Shown here in pieces: positions 55,201 to 63,400 of a stretch of 64,000 bases of DNA; the stretch's first letter is position 1; every line of letters starts with the position of its first letter. The position numbers and the translations under genes were made by a program. This DNA comes from Arsenicibacter rosenii (GTDB lineage Bacteria > Bacteroidota > Bacteroidia > Cytophagales > Spirosomataceae), in NCBI RefSeq assembly GCF_001870735.1, contig NZ_MORL01000020.1, forward strand, positions 1-64,000, given 5' to 3'. Below the pieces are notes generated by a model. The model was given only the letters and a program-made list of their open reading frames with translations, ran no database searches and had not been told where the DNA came from.

Positions 55201-58200
55201 TCGTGGCCGAAGCAGGATCGATACTAACGGACGGTGTCGTCGTGTTCTGGCTCACAGTGGTGGTAGTGACTGTTGAACAGCCCGTGATGGTATTGATCAC
55301 GGTGACCGAGTAAACACCCGGCAGATTAACCTCTGCCAAGCCTGTTGCGCCGTCCTGCGTCACGATACCCGACGGGCCGCCTCCCGACGGGCCGGCAAAC
55401 ACAAAACTCACACTCGATAACCCACCCGCATCGGCTGTCAGCTCAACCGTCGTCTGGGCGCAGGTGAGTGTAGCATTCGCTGCCAGACTGGCTACTGGTG
55501 ACGCCACATCCTGCCCGACGCTGACTGAGGCAGAGGCGGTGCAGCCATTGGCGCCGGTAGCCGTAACGGTGTAGGTTCCGGATGCACTCACCAGCAGGGT
55601 ACTGCCTGTGCTGCTGCCCCCCGCCAGTGCCGGACTGGCTGTCCAGGTGTACGACGTTCCGCCGGTGGCGGTGAGCGTAAGGGCAGGGCTGGCGCAGGTT
55701 AGTATGCCACCGGCGGGGTTGATGTCCACGGTAGGCAGCGTATTATCCTGGTCAATGCTGATGTCTGTCGTACTGGTGCAACCCGTAGCGGTGTTCGTTA
55801 CCGTTACGGAATAAAGCCCCGTCTGGTTTAGTACGGCTGTTCCGGCCGTCGGATTCTGGCTGATCAACCCCGTTCCGGCAAACGCATACAGGGTTCCGCC
55901 CGAAGCGGTAAGGGTCAGTGAGGGCTGAGCACAGCTCAGCAGGCCGCTGTGGCTGGCGGCAAGCGTTGGCGTTGGCAGGGCATGTACCGTAACCGACGTC
56001 GTAGCCGTATTAACGCAGCCCGCGCTGTTGGCCACCCGTACCGTAAAGCTATACACCCCGGCGGTCAACTCCGTAACCTCCGTGCCGGGGTCTGTCCCGC
56101 TGGCAAGGATACCTTCGCTACTGATGAAGGTGTAGCCGGCCGGCGTTCCGGTGCTCAGGCCCGATGTCGCTACCAGACTCACCGACCCGCCCTCGCATAC
56201 GTTGACGGCGGATAAACTGATGACCGGCAGGCTGGTATTCTCACTGACCGTAACCAGTTGACTGGCTACTGCCGTACAACCGCTCCCGTTGGTAACGGTT
56301 ACGGTGTAGGTACCCGTTGTGTTGATGGTACGCAGGGCATTGGTTGTGTTGTTTTCCCAGCGATACGTGCTCCCGCCCGTAGCCGTGAGTGTCAGCGTCG
56401 GGCTGGCACACGTGATTGTTGTGTTGGCCGGCACACTGATACCGGCGTCAGGCAGCGGGTTTACCGTCAGGGTTGCAGTACTCTGGTCGGTAAAGGTATT
56501 GTCGCTCACAATCAGTGTGAAGGTTTGCAGGCCCGACCCGGCCGCTGTCCAGCTCTGGCTGAAAGCCGTACTGGTTGTGTTTCCGGTTGTCTGGCTGTTG
56601 CCGTTGGTGAGCGTAAAGTTATACGCTCCCGAAACCCCGCTCACCGAAGCGGTAAACGTGACCCGTCCGCCTGCACAAATGGCATTGGGCGTGACGCTCA
56701 GGCTTCCTACGTCGGTCGACTGGATGGTGAGTGAATAGACGCTGCTCACTCCTGAACACCCGTTGGCATCGGTGCCGCGCACGGTCACATTGAAGGTACC
56801 GGTCTGGGTAGGTGTGCCGGTCAGTGACCCCGCCGGGCTCAGGCTCAGGCCCGAAGGCAGCAAGCCGGTTGCCACCGAGAAGCTATAGGCCGGTTGCCCG
56901 CCGGTTGCCCCGAAGTTCTGACTGAACGCCACACCGGCCAGGGCCGTGTTGGTGGCGGGGATAGTGACCGATACCGTGGCCGTATTACTTTGAATGGTAA
57001 TCGTGGTAGTACTGACGCAACCCGACGCGTTGCGGCCCGTAAGGGTGAAGGTGCCGGCCTGGCTGACCGTTGCCGCGGCCCCTGCCGACACAATGCCCGT
57101 TCCCGCAAAAGTGTAAGAGGACGCTCCTGTTGCCGTAAGCGTCAGTGTAGGGCTGGCGCAGGTTAGCGTATTGGAGATAGTCCCCCCCGTGTTGCGGGCA
57201 GTGAGCGTCAGACTGGGCTGAGCGAGCACGGTCACTGACGTAAGGGCGGTATTGGAACAGCCCACGCTGTTGATGCCCTGAACGGTGAGGGTATACGACC
57301 CGACCGCCAGACCACTAACAGTCGCCGTGTTGGCACTTCCCGAACTGATGAGCGTGCCATCGGAACGGCTGAAGGTGTAGGACGTCAGCCCTGCCGTAGC
57401 CGACAGCCGTACGGCTCCTCCCTGACAGACATTGGTCGCTGAGAGCACGAGCGTAGGCGGCGTAGTGTTTTGCGTTACCGTCACCAGGCTGCTGCTGGTG
57501 GCCGAACAGCCGCTGGCATTGGTCACCGTGACGGCATAGGTGCCGGTGACGGTGATGCTGCGGATGGCCGTGAGCGTGTTATTGTCCCAGCGATAGGTAC
57601 TGCCGCCCGTGGCCGTGAGTGCAACCGAAGGGCTGGCACAGGTGACGGTCCGGTTGGCCGGGACGCTGATGCCCGCCGTGGGCAGGGCAACTACCGACAG
57701 CGATGCGGTGGCACGGGTGGTTTGCCCGCTCTGACTCACCGTCAGTGTGAACGCCTGCGCCCCCGACCCGGCAGCCACCCAGCTCTGGCTGAAGGCCGTG
57801 CTGGTTTTGGTACCTGTGGTCGTGCTGGTGCCATTGGAGAGGGTAAAATTGTAAGGCGTAGTCACGTTGCCGACCGTTGCGGTGAAGGTGGCTGTACTGC
57901 CCGCGCACAGGGACGCTGAAGCAGGGGCAAAGCCCGCGATAGTGGGCGTCAGATTGTATACCACGATTGAGTAGTCTGATCCGGTGGCTGAGCAGCCGTT
58001 GACATCGGTAGCCCGTACGGTTATCACGTACGTGCCGACTAAGGTTGGTGTTCCCGATAGCACGCCCGTAGTGGTTAATGTCAGGCCCGCAGGCAAGGTG
58101 CCGCTGGCAATTGCGAACGTGCGCGAGGCCACGCCGGTGGAGGCAGACGTGAACGTTTGGCTGAACCCAACGCCGATGACAGCGGTGGCGGGGCTGGCGC

Positions 58201-59902
58201 CGGGGTTGGTAACAGTGATGGTCGCCGTAGCACTCCGGACCACCTGACTGGTGGCCGCCGTACAGTTACTGGCGTTGGTGACCGTCACGGAGTACGTGCC
58301 TGAGGTACTCACGGCTTTGGTAGCCGTAGTCGTATTGTCATTCCACCGGTAGGTGCTGCCCCCGGTAGCTGTCAGCGTCAGGGTGGGGGTGGTGCAGGTG
58401 AGCGTGGTGCTGGCGGGAGTCAGGATGGCCACCGTCGGCAGAGAGGCAACTGTCAGGGTAGCTCCGTTGGAGTTGGTATTACCACCTCCACCCGTTACCA
58501 CGCAGCGATACTGGTATCCGTTGAAGCCGGCCACGTTACTGATGGTGAGCGTTTGACTGGTTACGCCCGAATAGGGCGTGGTATTGCTCAGGTTGGTAAA
58601 CCCACCACCTGTATTAACCTGCCACTGGTAGGACGACGCATTCGTTGCCGCCACCGAAAAGAAGGTGCTATTGCCCGTACAAACAGTTCTATTGACGGGA
58701 TGGGTAGTGACGGAGGGGGGGGTAGCCTGCTCAAAATGGCGAATCTGACCATCAGCACCACCAACCAGCAGGTCGAGTAAGCCATCGTTGTCCAGGTCAG
58801 TTATAGCGGGGGCTGTATACCCTGATAAACTTAACCCGTTGAAGGCGCTCGATATCTGTGTAAAGGAAGCGCTGTTGACGCTATTCTGTTCGTAGTGAAA
58901 TAGTTGCCCATTAGCACGCCCAACCAGCATATCAAGCAGGCCATCACCGTCCAGATCGGCCAGGCAGGCTGCCGAGCCACCGTTTCCCGCATCGGCCGTC
59001 GGGCCGAAATTCTGGTTATTCAACTGAGTAAAAGTGCCGCCGTTGGCGGAGCTCTGCTCGTAGCGGCTCAGAAACTCGTCGCCAACCAGCAGGTCGAGCA
59101 GGCCGTCGCCGTCAACATCCGTAAAATGTGGATACTGGAAGGTCATTCCCCCTGTACTAAAGATGTTGTTAAAGTCATTGGATAGTTGCGTGAATGATGT
59201 ACTGTTGAGGGCCGATTGCTCGTAGTGCTTGAAATTACCTCCACCAGCACCAACCACCAAATCGAGCAGGCCGTCGCCGTCTATATCGGTTACCGACACT
59301 ATCGCGCTATAATGCCCCGTCAAACCACTCAGGTTGGAGGTGCGCAGCGTGAAGGTAAGGCTATTGGCCGCACTTTGCTCATAATGGCTCACCTCACCGG
59401 TTTCCCGACCCACCAGCAGATCAATCAGCCCGTCGTGGTCAAGATCGGTAATGGCGGGTGTGGAAAAGCTCCCGACATTAATTGAGTTAAACGAATTACT
59501 GCGCAACGCGTAGGTTAGCGACGAACTAATTCGCGTTACGGTGAAGTTTGTACTGCTCAGCACGGTGCCACCCGGCTTAGTCAGGCGGATGGGTCCGGTA
59601 GACGCCTGAGCGGGCACTACAAATGATACCTGAGTATTTGAAATAGGCGTAATATTAACAGGTATTCCGCGCAGCACAACGGATGTAGTTCCCGTCAGGT
59701 TTGTACCGTTGATGGTCACCACTGTTCCCGCCGGACCACTCGAAGGAGAAAAGCTGGTGATGGTGGGAGCTTGAGCGTAGGTTATCCCCGCTGTTATGAG
59801 CAGGAGTAATAGAATCCTGATCGGCAGTGATGAACACTGGTCAAACAGAAATTGACCGGCCCACCGAATGATACGATGGGATAGCCATGAAGTACTACTC
59901 AT
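52217..59902 (-). CDS. Giant repetitive surface protein (TIG, FG-GAP, Ig-like, tandem repeats, novel CTD)
   Basis: About 2561 residues from the ATG at 59902, preferred over upstream in-frame starts (60142, 60016) because MSSTSWLSHR leads into a strong signal peptide ending TYAQ. In order: a TIG/IPT domain (PTITSFSPSSGPAGTVV), five FG-GAP/VCBS-type repeats each with a calcium-like loop such as DLDGDGLLDMLVG, an Ig-like domain (SYQWQVNTGG), then many ~80-residue beta units with LTCASPTVTLTATGG and YSVTVTNASGC, including He_PIG-like segments (GTLPAGLTL). A 232-residue block is duplicated (53155-54500). It ends in a diverged copy of the domain in the two small proteins (GTLGSGVCS, TGPSGYVFSVVYR, KPGTYTLTVY, final GTACP). 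Likely an adhesin or gliding-related surface protein, exported by an unknown route. Confidence 0.85.
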   Translation of the reverse strand: MSSTSWLSHRIIRWAGQFLFDQCSSLPIRILLLLLITAGITYAQAPTITSFSPSSGPAGTVVTINGTNLTGTTSVVLRGIPVNITPISNTQVSFVVPAQASTGPIRLTKPGGTVLSSTNFTVTRISSSLTYALRSNSFNSINVGSFSTPAITDLDHDGLIDLLVGRETGEVSHYEQSAANSLTFTLRTSNLSGLTGHYSAIVSVTDIDGDGLLDLVVGAGGGNFKHYEQSALNSTSFTQLSNDFNNIFSTGGMTFQYPHFTDVDGDGLLDLLVGDEFLSRYEQSSANGGTFTQLNNQNFGPTADAGNGGSAACLADLDGDGLLDMLVGRANGQLFHYEQNSVNSASFTQISSAFNGLSLSGYTAPAITDLDNDGLLDLLVGGADGQIRHFEQATPPSVTTHPVNRTVCTGNSTFFSVAATNASSYQWQVNTGGGFTNLSNTTPYSGVTSQTLTISNVAGFNGYQYRCVVTGGGGNTNSNGATLTVASLPTVAILTPASTTLTCTTPTLTLTATGGSTYRWNDNTTTATKAVSTSGTYSVTVTNASNCTAATSQVVRSATATITVTNPGASPATAVIGVGFSQTFTSASTGVASRTFAIASGTLPAGLTLTTTGVLSGTPTLVGTYVITVRATDVNGCSATGSDYSIVVYNLTPTIAGFAPASASLCAGSTATFTATVGNVTTPYNFTLSNGTSTTTGTKTSTAFSQSWVAAGSGAQAFTLTVSQSGQTTRATASLSVVALPTAGISVPANRTVTCASPSVALTATGGSTYRWDNNTLTAIRSITVTGTYAVTVTNASGCSATSSSLVTVTQNTTPPTLVLSATNVCQGGAVRLSATAGLTSYTFSRSDGTLISSGSANTATVSGLAVGSYTLTVQGINSVGCSNTALTSVTVLAQPSLTLTARNTGGTISNTLTCASPTLTLTATGASSYTFAGTGIVSAGAAATVSQAGTFTLTGRNASGCVSTTTITIQSNTATVSVTIPATNTALAGVAFSQNFGATGGQPAYSFSVATGLLPSGLSLSPAGSLTGTPTQTGTFNVTVRGTDANGCSGVSSVYSLTIQSTDVGSLSVTPNAICAGGRVTFTASVSGVSGAYNFTLTNGNSQTTGNTTSTAFSQSWTAAGSGLQTFTLIVSDNTFTDQSTATLTVNPLPDAGISVPANTTITCASPTLTLTATGGSTYRWENNTTNALRTINTTGTYTVTVTNGSGCTAVASQLVTVSENTSLPVISLSAVNVCEGGSVSLVATSGLSTGTPAGYTFISSEGILASGTDPGTEVTELTAGVYSFTVRVANSAGCVNTATTSVTVHALPTPTLAASHSGLLSCAQPSLTLTASGGTLYAFAGTGLISQNPTAGTAVLNQTGLYSVTVTNTATGCTSTTDISIDQDNTLPTVDINPAGGILTCASPALTLTATGGTSYTWTASPALAGGSSTGSTLLVSASGTYTVTATGANGCTASASVSVGQDVASPVASLAANATLTCAQTTVELTADAGGLSSVSFVFAGPSGGGPSGIVTQDGATGLAEVNLPGVYSVTVINTITGCSTVTTTTVSQNTTTPSVSIDPASATITCTNAVVSLTASGAILAGDSYLWSNGLSDDVITVSSPGTYSVVLTAANGCTASASAVVSQRTDLPVAGLVVSGTVTCAVPAVTLTASGGDTYAFFGPEIISQDPVAGTALVGAGGSYGVIVSNTTTGCSSNTLIDVSQNNTQPEVSLSASHTALTCSQTSVTLTASAVGGGLTYAFAGPDGPLTGIGNTLIVNNSGTYSVTATGDGNCTSTASLFVGEDKETPNVALTPDSGTLTCASPTVTLTATEGFSNYRFSNGQNGTGNTLTVSSTDTYSVIITAANGCTNVASAFVESSTAVISASLVASGAISCNTPSVTLTASPSNLIYNFGSGAAQIGQTNQATVNAAGTYSVTVSDAGGCSAVAQVTVTGSTTAPTGATLTASHGGTLTCGQTALTLTAGATGSGFSYSFSGPGVVAQSSSSATVNAAGNYSVVITGSNGCTTSAATTVYSNTVAPTVSLTPSSATLTCASPTVTLTATSGLTSYSFSTGQNGTGNTLTVSSAGTYSVIVTAANGCTNVASATVESTSAVISASLVASGAISCNTPSVTLTASPSNLTYTFGSGATRIGLTNQATVNAAGTYSVTVSDAGGCSAVAQVTVTGSTTAPTGATLTASHGGTLTCGQTALTLTAGATGSGLSYSFTGPNVVAQSGSSATVNAAGNYSVVITGSNGCTTSAPTTVYSNTTPPSLSISPSSVTLTCASPSAVLSVVGTGDARWSTGAVSNTISVASAGTYSVTLTGSNGCTSVNSATVVSATVAPALSINPSSTLISCASPAVSLSAVGNGQVRWSTGAVSAVISVSVADTYSVTLTDGGGCTAVAGVVVSASSLGTATVTAGSPLGCGVTTTTVRVQASGATSFTLLGPNGYNQTNSTGIFNVTAGGSYTGLAGQAGCVVSNTAIVVEGGVQPTISSVQATGTLGSGVCSVSVQGAGYGDRYVLTGPSGYVFSVVYRTVGEHTAVFPDVVKPGTYTLTVYSGNCVVSRTIAVSGTACP
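53155..54500. repeat. Long near-identical tandem repeat in the giant gene (696-bp period)
   Basis: Copy 1 (53155-53850) and copy 2 (53851 to about 54500) are in register at exactly 696 bp. For example TGTAGACCGTCGTTG occurs at 53155 and 53851, and GCCTGATTGG at 53481 and 54177. The period is 232 codons, so the reading frame is kept. Similarity fades near 54500. Confidence 0.9.
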
Positions 59903-60420
59903 ACAATAAAAGGACTTCCTTGGATTTATTGACCTAAAACCGAATGGGAAGGAATCTATGGCCAGGGAAAGCAGTAGGTAAAGACGGGTCATGAGAAAAG
60001 CTTTTTTGTTTTTCATGTACGGAATATCCGCCCCCAAAAATGCCCCCGAAATGCCTCCTGCTGTTAACCCATTTCGGACATTCTTTTGCCCATTTCGGAC
60101 ATTGGTCGCTTTTTTACAGAAAAAACACCTTTTATGTGCCAATAAGTATACATAATAGACATAATGTTAACTTAAAGAAGCGGTGTAAGCTAGTAGAGAA
60201 AAGATACCTGCTACTAGTAAAACAAGGGTGAGAAATATGTATCCATGGCAGACAGTGATGATAATTGCAGGCGCCGGGTATGCGGCCAGATCCATGTTGA
60301 GTTTACCAGGGTACGTTTGCTCCACCATCCGGGGCATAGTGAGTTCATGCTATTGCATCGGTGATAGATTGACATGATCCATAAGTTAACCTGTTTGCTG
60401 CCATTTTTTTCCGGGACAAG
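59903..60420. other. Intergenic region between the two-component regulator and giant gene
   Basis: This 518-bp gap holds a pair of direct repeats (60068-60103), a small inverted repeat CTAGTAG/CTACTAG (60190-60196 with 60211-60217), and a weak 46-codon plus-strand frame (60237-60377, preceded by AAGGGTGAG). The 5' leader and promoter of the giant gene should be here, and no clear TTTG/TAnnTTTG pair is seen. I see no credible gene. Confidence 0.55.
60068..60103. promoter_or_regulatory. Direct-repeat pair, candidate regulator binding site
   Basis: CCCATTTCGGACATT occurs exactly at 60068-60082 and 60089-60103, a 21-bp period or two helical turns. It lies about 170-200 bp upstream of the giant gene's start and within 320 bp of the AraC-domain regulator's stop. 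AraC-family proteins bind such tandem half-sites with 21-bp spacing. Confidence 0.6.
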
Positions 60421-63400
60421 TCACGCTATATCCTCCCTATCACCCGTATACGCCGATGGCAGGACACCATATTTTTCCTGAAAGCTACGCGTGAAATACG
60501 ACAGGCTCTCAAATCCCACGGCAAATGCCACTTCCGAAACGCTCAGCGTGCCCTGCCGGATAAGCACCGCTGACCGCTCCAGCCGGCGGTTCCGGATAAA
60601 TTCTACGGTGGTTTGGCCGGTAAGTGTTTTCAGTTTTCTCACCAGCTGCCGAGGGCTCAGATTCAGCTGCCGGCTCAGTTGTTCAACATCAAACGTACTA
60701 TCCGCCATGTTGCTGTCGACAAGGGTCTGCACCTGCTCCAGGAAGTTATTTTCTGTCAGAATCAGCTGCTCACTGACAGGTTCAGCAACAGTAACAGGCA
60801 GTGGTCCCGGATGTGACTGATAATACTGTGCCAGCCGTTCACGCTGCCGGATCAGATTCTTCACCCGCACCCGGATTTCGGTTGCGTCAAAGGGCTTGGT
60901 CAGGTAGTCATCCGCGCCCAGCCCGAAACCCTCTATCCGGTCTTCGACCGTCGCTTTGGCTGTCAGCATCACTACCGGAATATGACTTGTCGCCACCTGC
61001 GTTTTCAGGATCCGGCAGAAGCCGAAGCCGTCGAGGTGCGGCATCATCAGGTCGCAGATCACCAGATCGGGGGTTACTTCGGTAGCCTTCTGCAACCCCT
61101 GTAGCCCGTCTTCTGCCTCCATGATCACATAGTCGCCGGCAAAAACCGATCGCAGGAAGGTCCGGATATCGGCATTGTCGTCAATGATCAGCAGAATTTT
61201 TTCCGAAGCCGCGCCGGCCTGCGCCGTGGTGTCAGACGGGGCGCAGGCCAACTCTGTTAACGCCTCGTCCGGCCAGACCGACACGACCGGACGTTCATTG
61301 CTTCCTGGCGCCGGGGGCAGCGGCAGCATGACCCGGAACGTAGTCCCCTGCCCTTCTGTACTCGTCACACTAACCGTTCCTTTCAGCACCGTTACCAGCT
61401 CCTGGACCAGTGCCAGGCCAATGCCCGTACCTCCGTGCGCTCGTCTCTCTCCGTTTCCGGCCTGATAAAACCGGTCAAAGATTTTCGGTAGCTGCGCCGC
61501 CGGTATACCGATGCCCGTGTCCGAAACAGTCAGTTCGAGCCGTGAGTTTTCCGGCCGCCAGGCCACCTCCATCTGCACAGTGCCTCCCGGGGGCGTAAAC
61601 TTAAAAGCATTCGATAGCAGGTTGGTTAGTATTTTTTCCAGCTTATCCCGGTCGGCATAGACCCAGCAGGGGGCCGGATTGCGGTCAAATTCAAATTGGA
61701 TCGACTTACCGGCCGCTAATGACACATACGAACTGGTCAGTGTTCTGATAAACGACGCGACATCAACCGCAACGGTTTCTACCTGCATGTTACCGGCCTC
61801 CAGTTTGCTCAGATCGAGTACCTGATTAATCAATGCCAGTAAGCGGCGGCCGTTGTGTTCCATCATTGATAATTCGGCCTCCCCGGGTTGTTTATGGCGA
61901 CGGTTACTCAAGGGTCCCAGAATCAGGGTCAGCGGCGTACGGAACTCGTGCGAAATATTAGTAAAAAACCGGGTTTTCAACGCATCCAGCCCTGCCAGCC
62001 GACCAGCCTCCTGCTGCTCAAACGCGACTTGCTGCTGTAATAAAAGCCGCTGGGTCTGGATGCGGTAAGCCTGGAGCCCTACTACAGTGATCACGACCAT
62101 GTAGAACAGGTACGCCCACCAGGTCCGGTAAAACGGCGGATGCACCCTGACCTGAAGCGTTACCGGTTCACTCCAGACATCGCCGTCCGCCGAACCCGTT
62201 ACCTGTAAGGTATAATGCCCGTCGGGTAATTGGGCATAATTGGCAAACCGGTTTGTACCGGCTTCTACCCAATCCCGGTCGATCCCTTCGAGGCGATACC
62301 GGAACCGGTTCTTGCCGACATTGGTATAATCCATCACCGCAAACTCAAATGTCAGCAGATTCTGATCATGTGCCAGGTGAAGCTCTGTCGTATGATCAAT
62401 GGTACCGGCTAATATGCCCGAATCATCGCCTGGTTCTACCGGATTGTTGTTTACCTTCAGCCCGATTATGTTTAGTTTCGGTAGCTGTCTGCGCTGGCCG
62501 GTCAGCATCCCCGGCCGGAAAATGGTCAGTCCGTTTACACCGCCAAATAAAAGGTCTCCGGCCCGGTTTTTTGCGTACGACAGCGTATTAAATTCATCAT
62601 CCTGTAATCCGTCGGCCTTAGTATAATTCCGGAACTCAAATGTACGCGGATTGAATCGGCTGATTCCTTTGTTGGTACTCAGCCACAGGTTTCTGAATTC
62701 ATCGGTCAGTATGCCGTATACCACTTTATTGGGCAATCCGCGGGCTACATTGACATGCTCAAACCGGCCGGTCTGCCGGTTCAGACGATCCAGTCCACCG
62801 CCCTTGGTACCGATCCAGAGAAACCGGCCGGGCTGGTACGGATCAGCGGCCAGGCTAAGAATAAAGTCATTGCTCAGGCTTTGCCGGTCCGTAACGGAAT
62901 TTCTGTACATGGAAAAAACGGGCCGGTGCAACGGGTGCTGTACTTTTACCAGCCCTTTCTGGGTACCTATCCAGAAGACGCTGTCGGCTTCCGAAACAAA
63001 GGCAAATGTCTCCACATCGCCCCCGCTTTGCTGCAATAAATGCTGATAATGGTGTATCGTAAACTGTTCTGTCTGCCGGTTGAAGCAGAGTAAATTACCG
63101 TTTGTCGCCCCAATCCACAGATTTCCGCTCCGGTCTTCATAGGTCTGGTTACCGGTAAAGCCAAAATATACGCCCTGCGGCAGCGGGTATTTTTTAAGCA
63201 GCTTCCATTGAGGCGAAAACCAGAATAGCCGGTTTTCATGCGTTTCAAAGTTTACGTTTGACACCCAGAATGATCCGTCCCGACTCTGAATCATGTTGCG
63301 CTGCCGCTGATCGGCGGAGGGCAAACGGGGGTCCAGAAAAGGGGTTAGTTTATCCTGCTGTACCGCAATCTGCCCGTAAGCGTATAGTACCCTCGCATAG

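Noticed and set aside
59903-60142. Upstream in-frame starts for the giant protein (60142 and 60016)
   Set aside because: The signal peptide ending TYAQ begins naturally at 59902, and the extension from 60142 would translate the direct repeats (NVRNG twice) into an odd, non-secretory N-terminus. The 60016 start remains a weaker alternative.
60237-60377. 46-codon plus-strand frame with AAGGGTGAG before its ATG
   Set aside because: Short, with no recognisable features and a Shine-Dalgarno-like sequence that carries little weight in this phylum.
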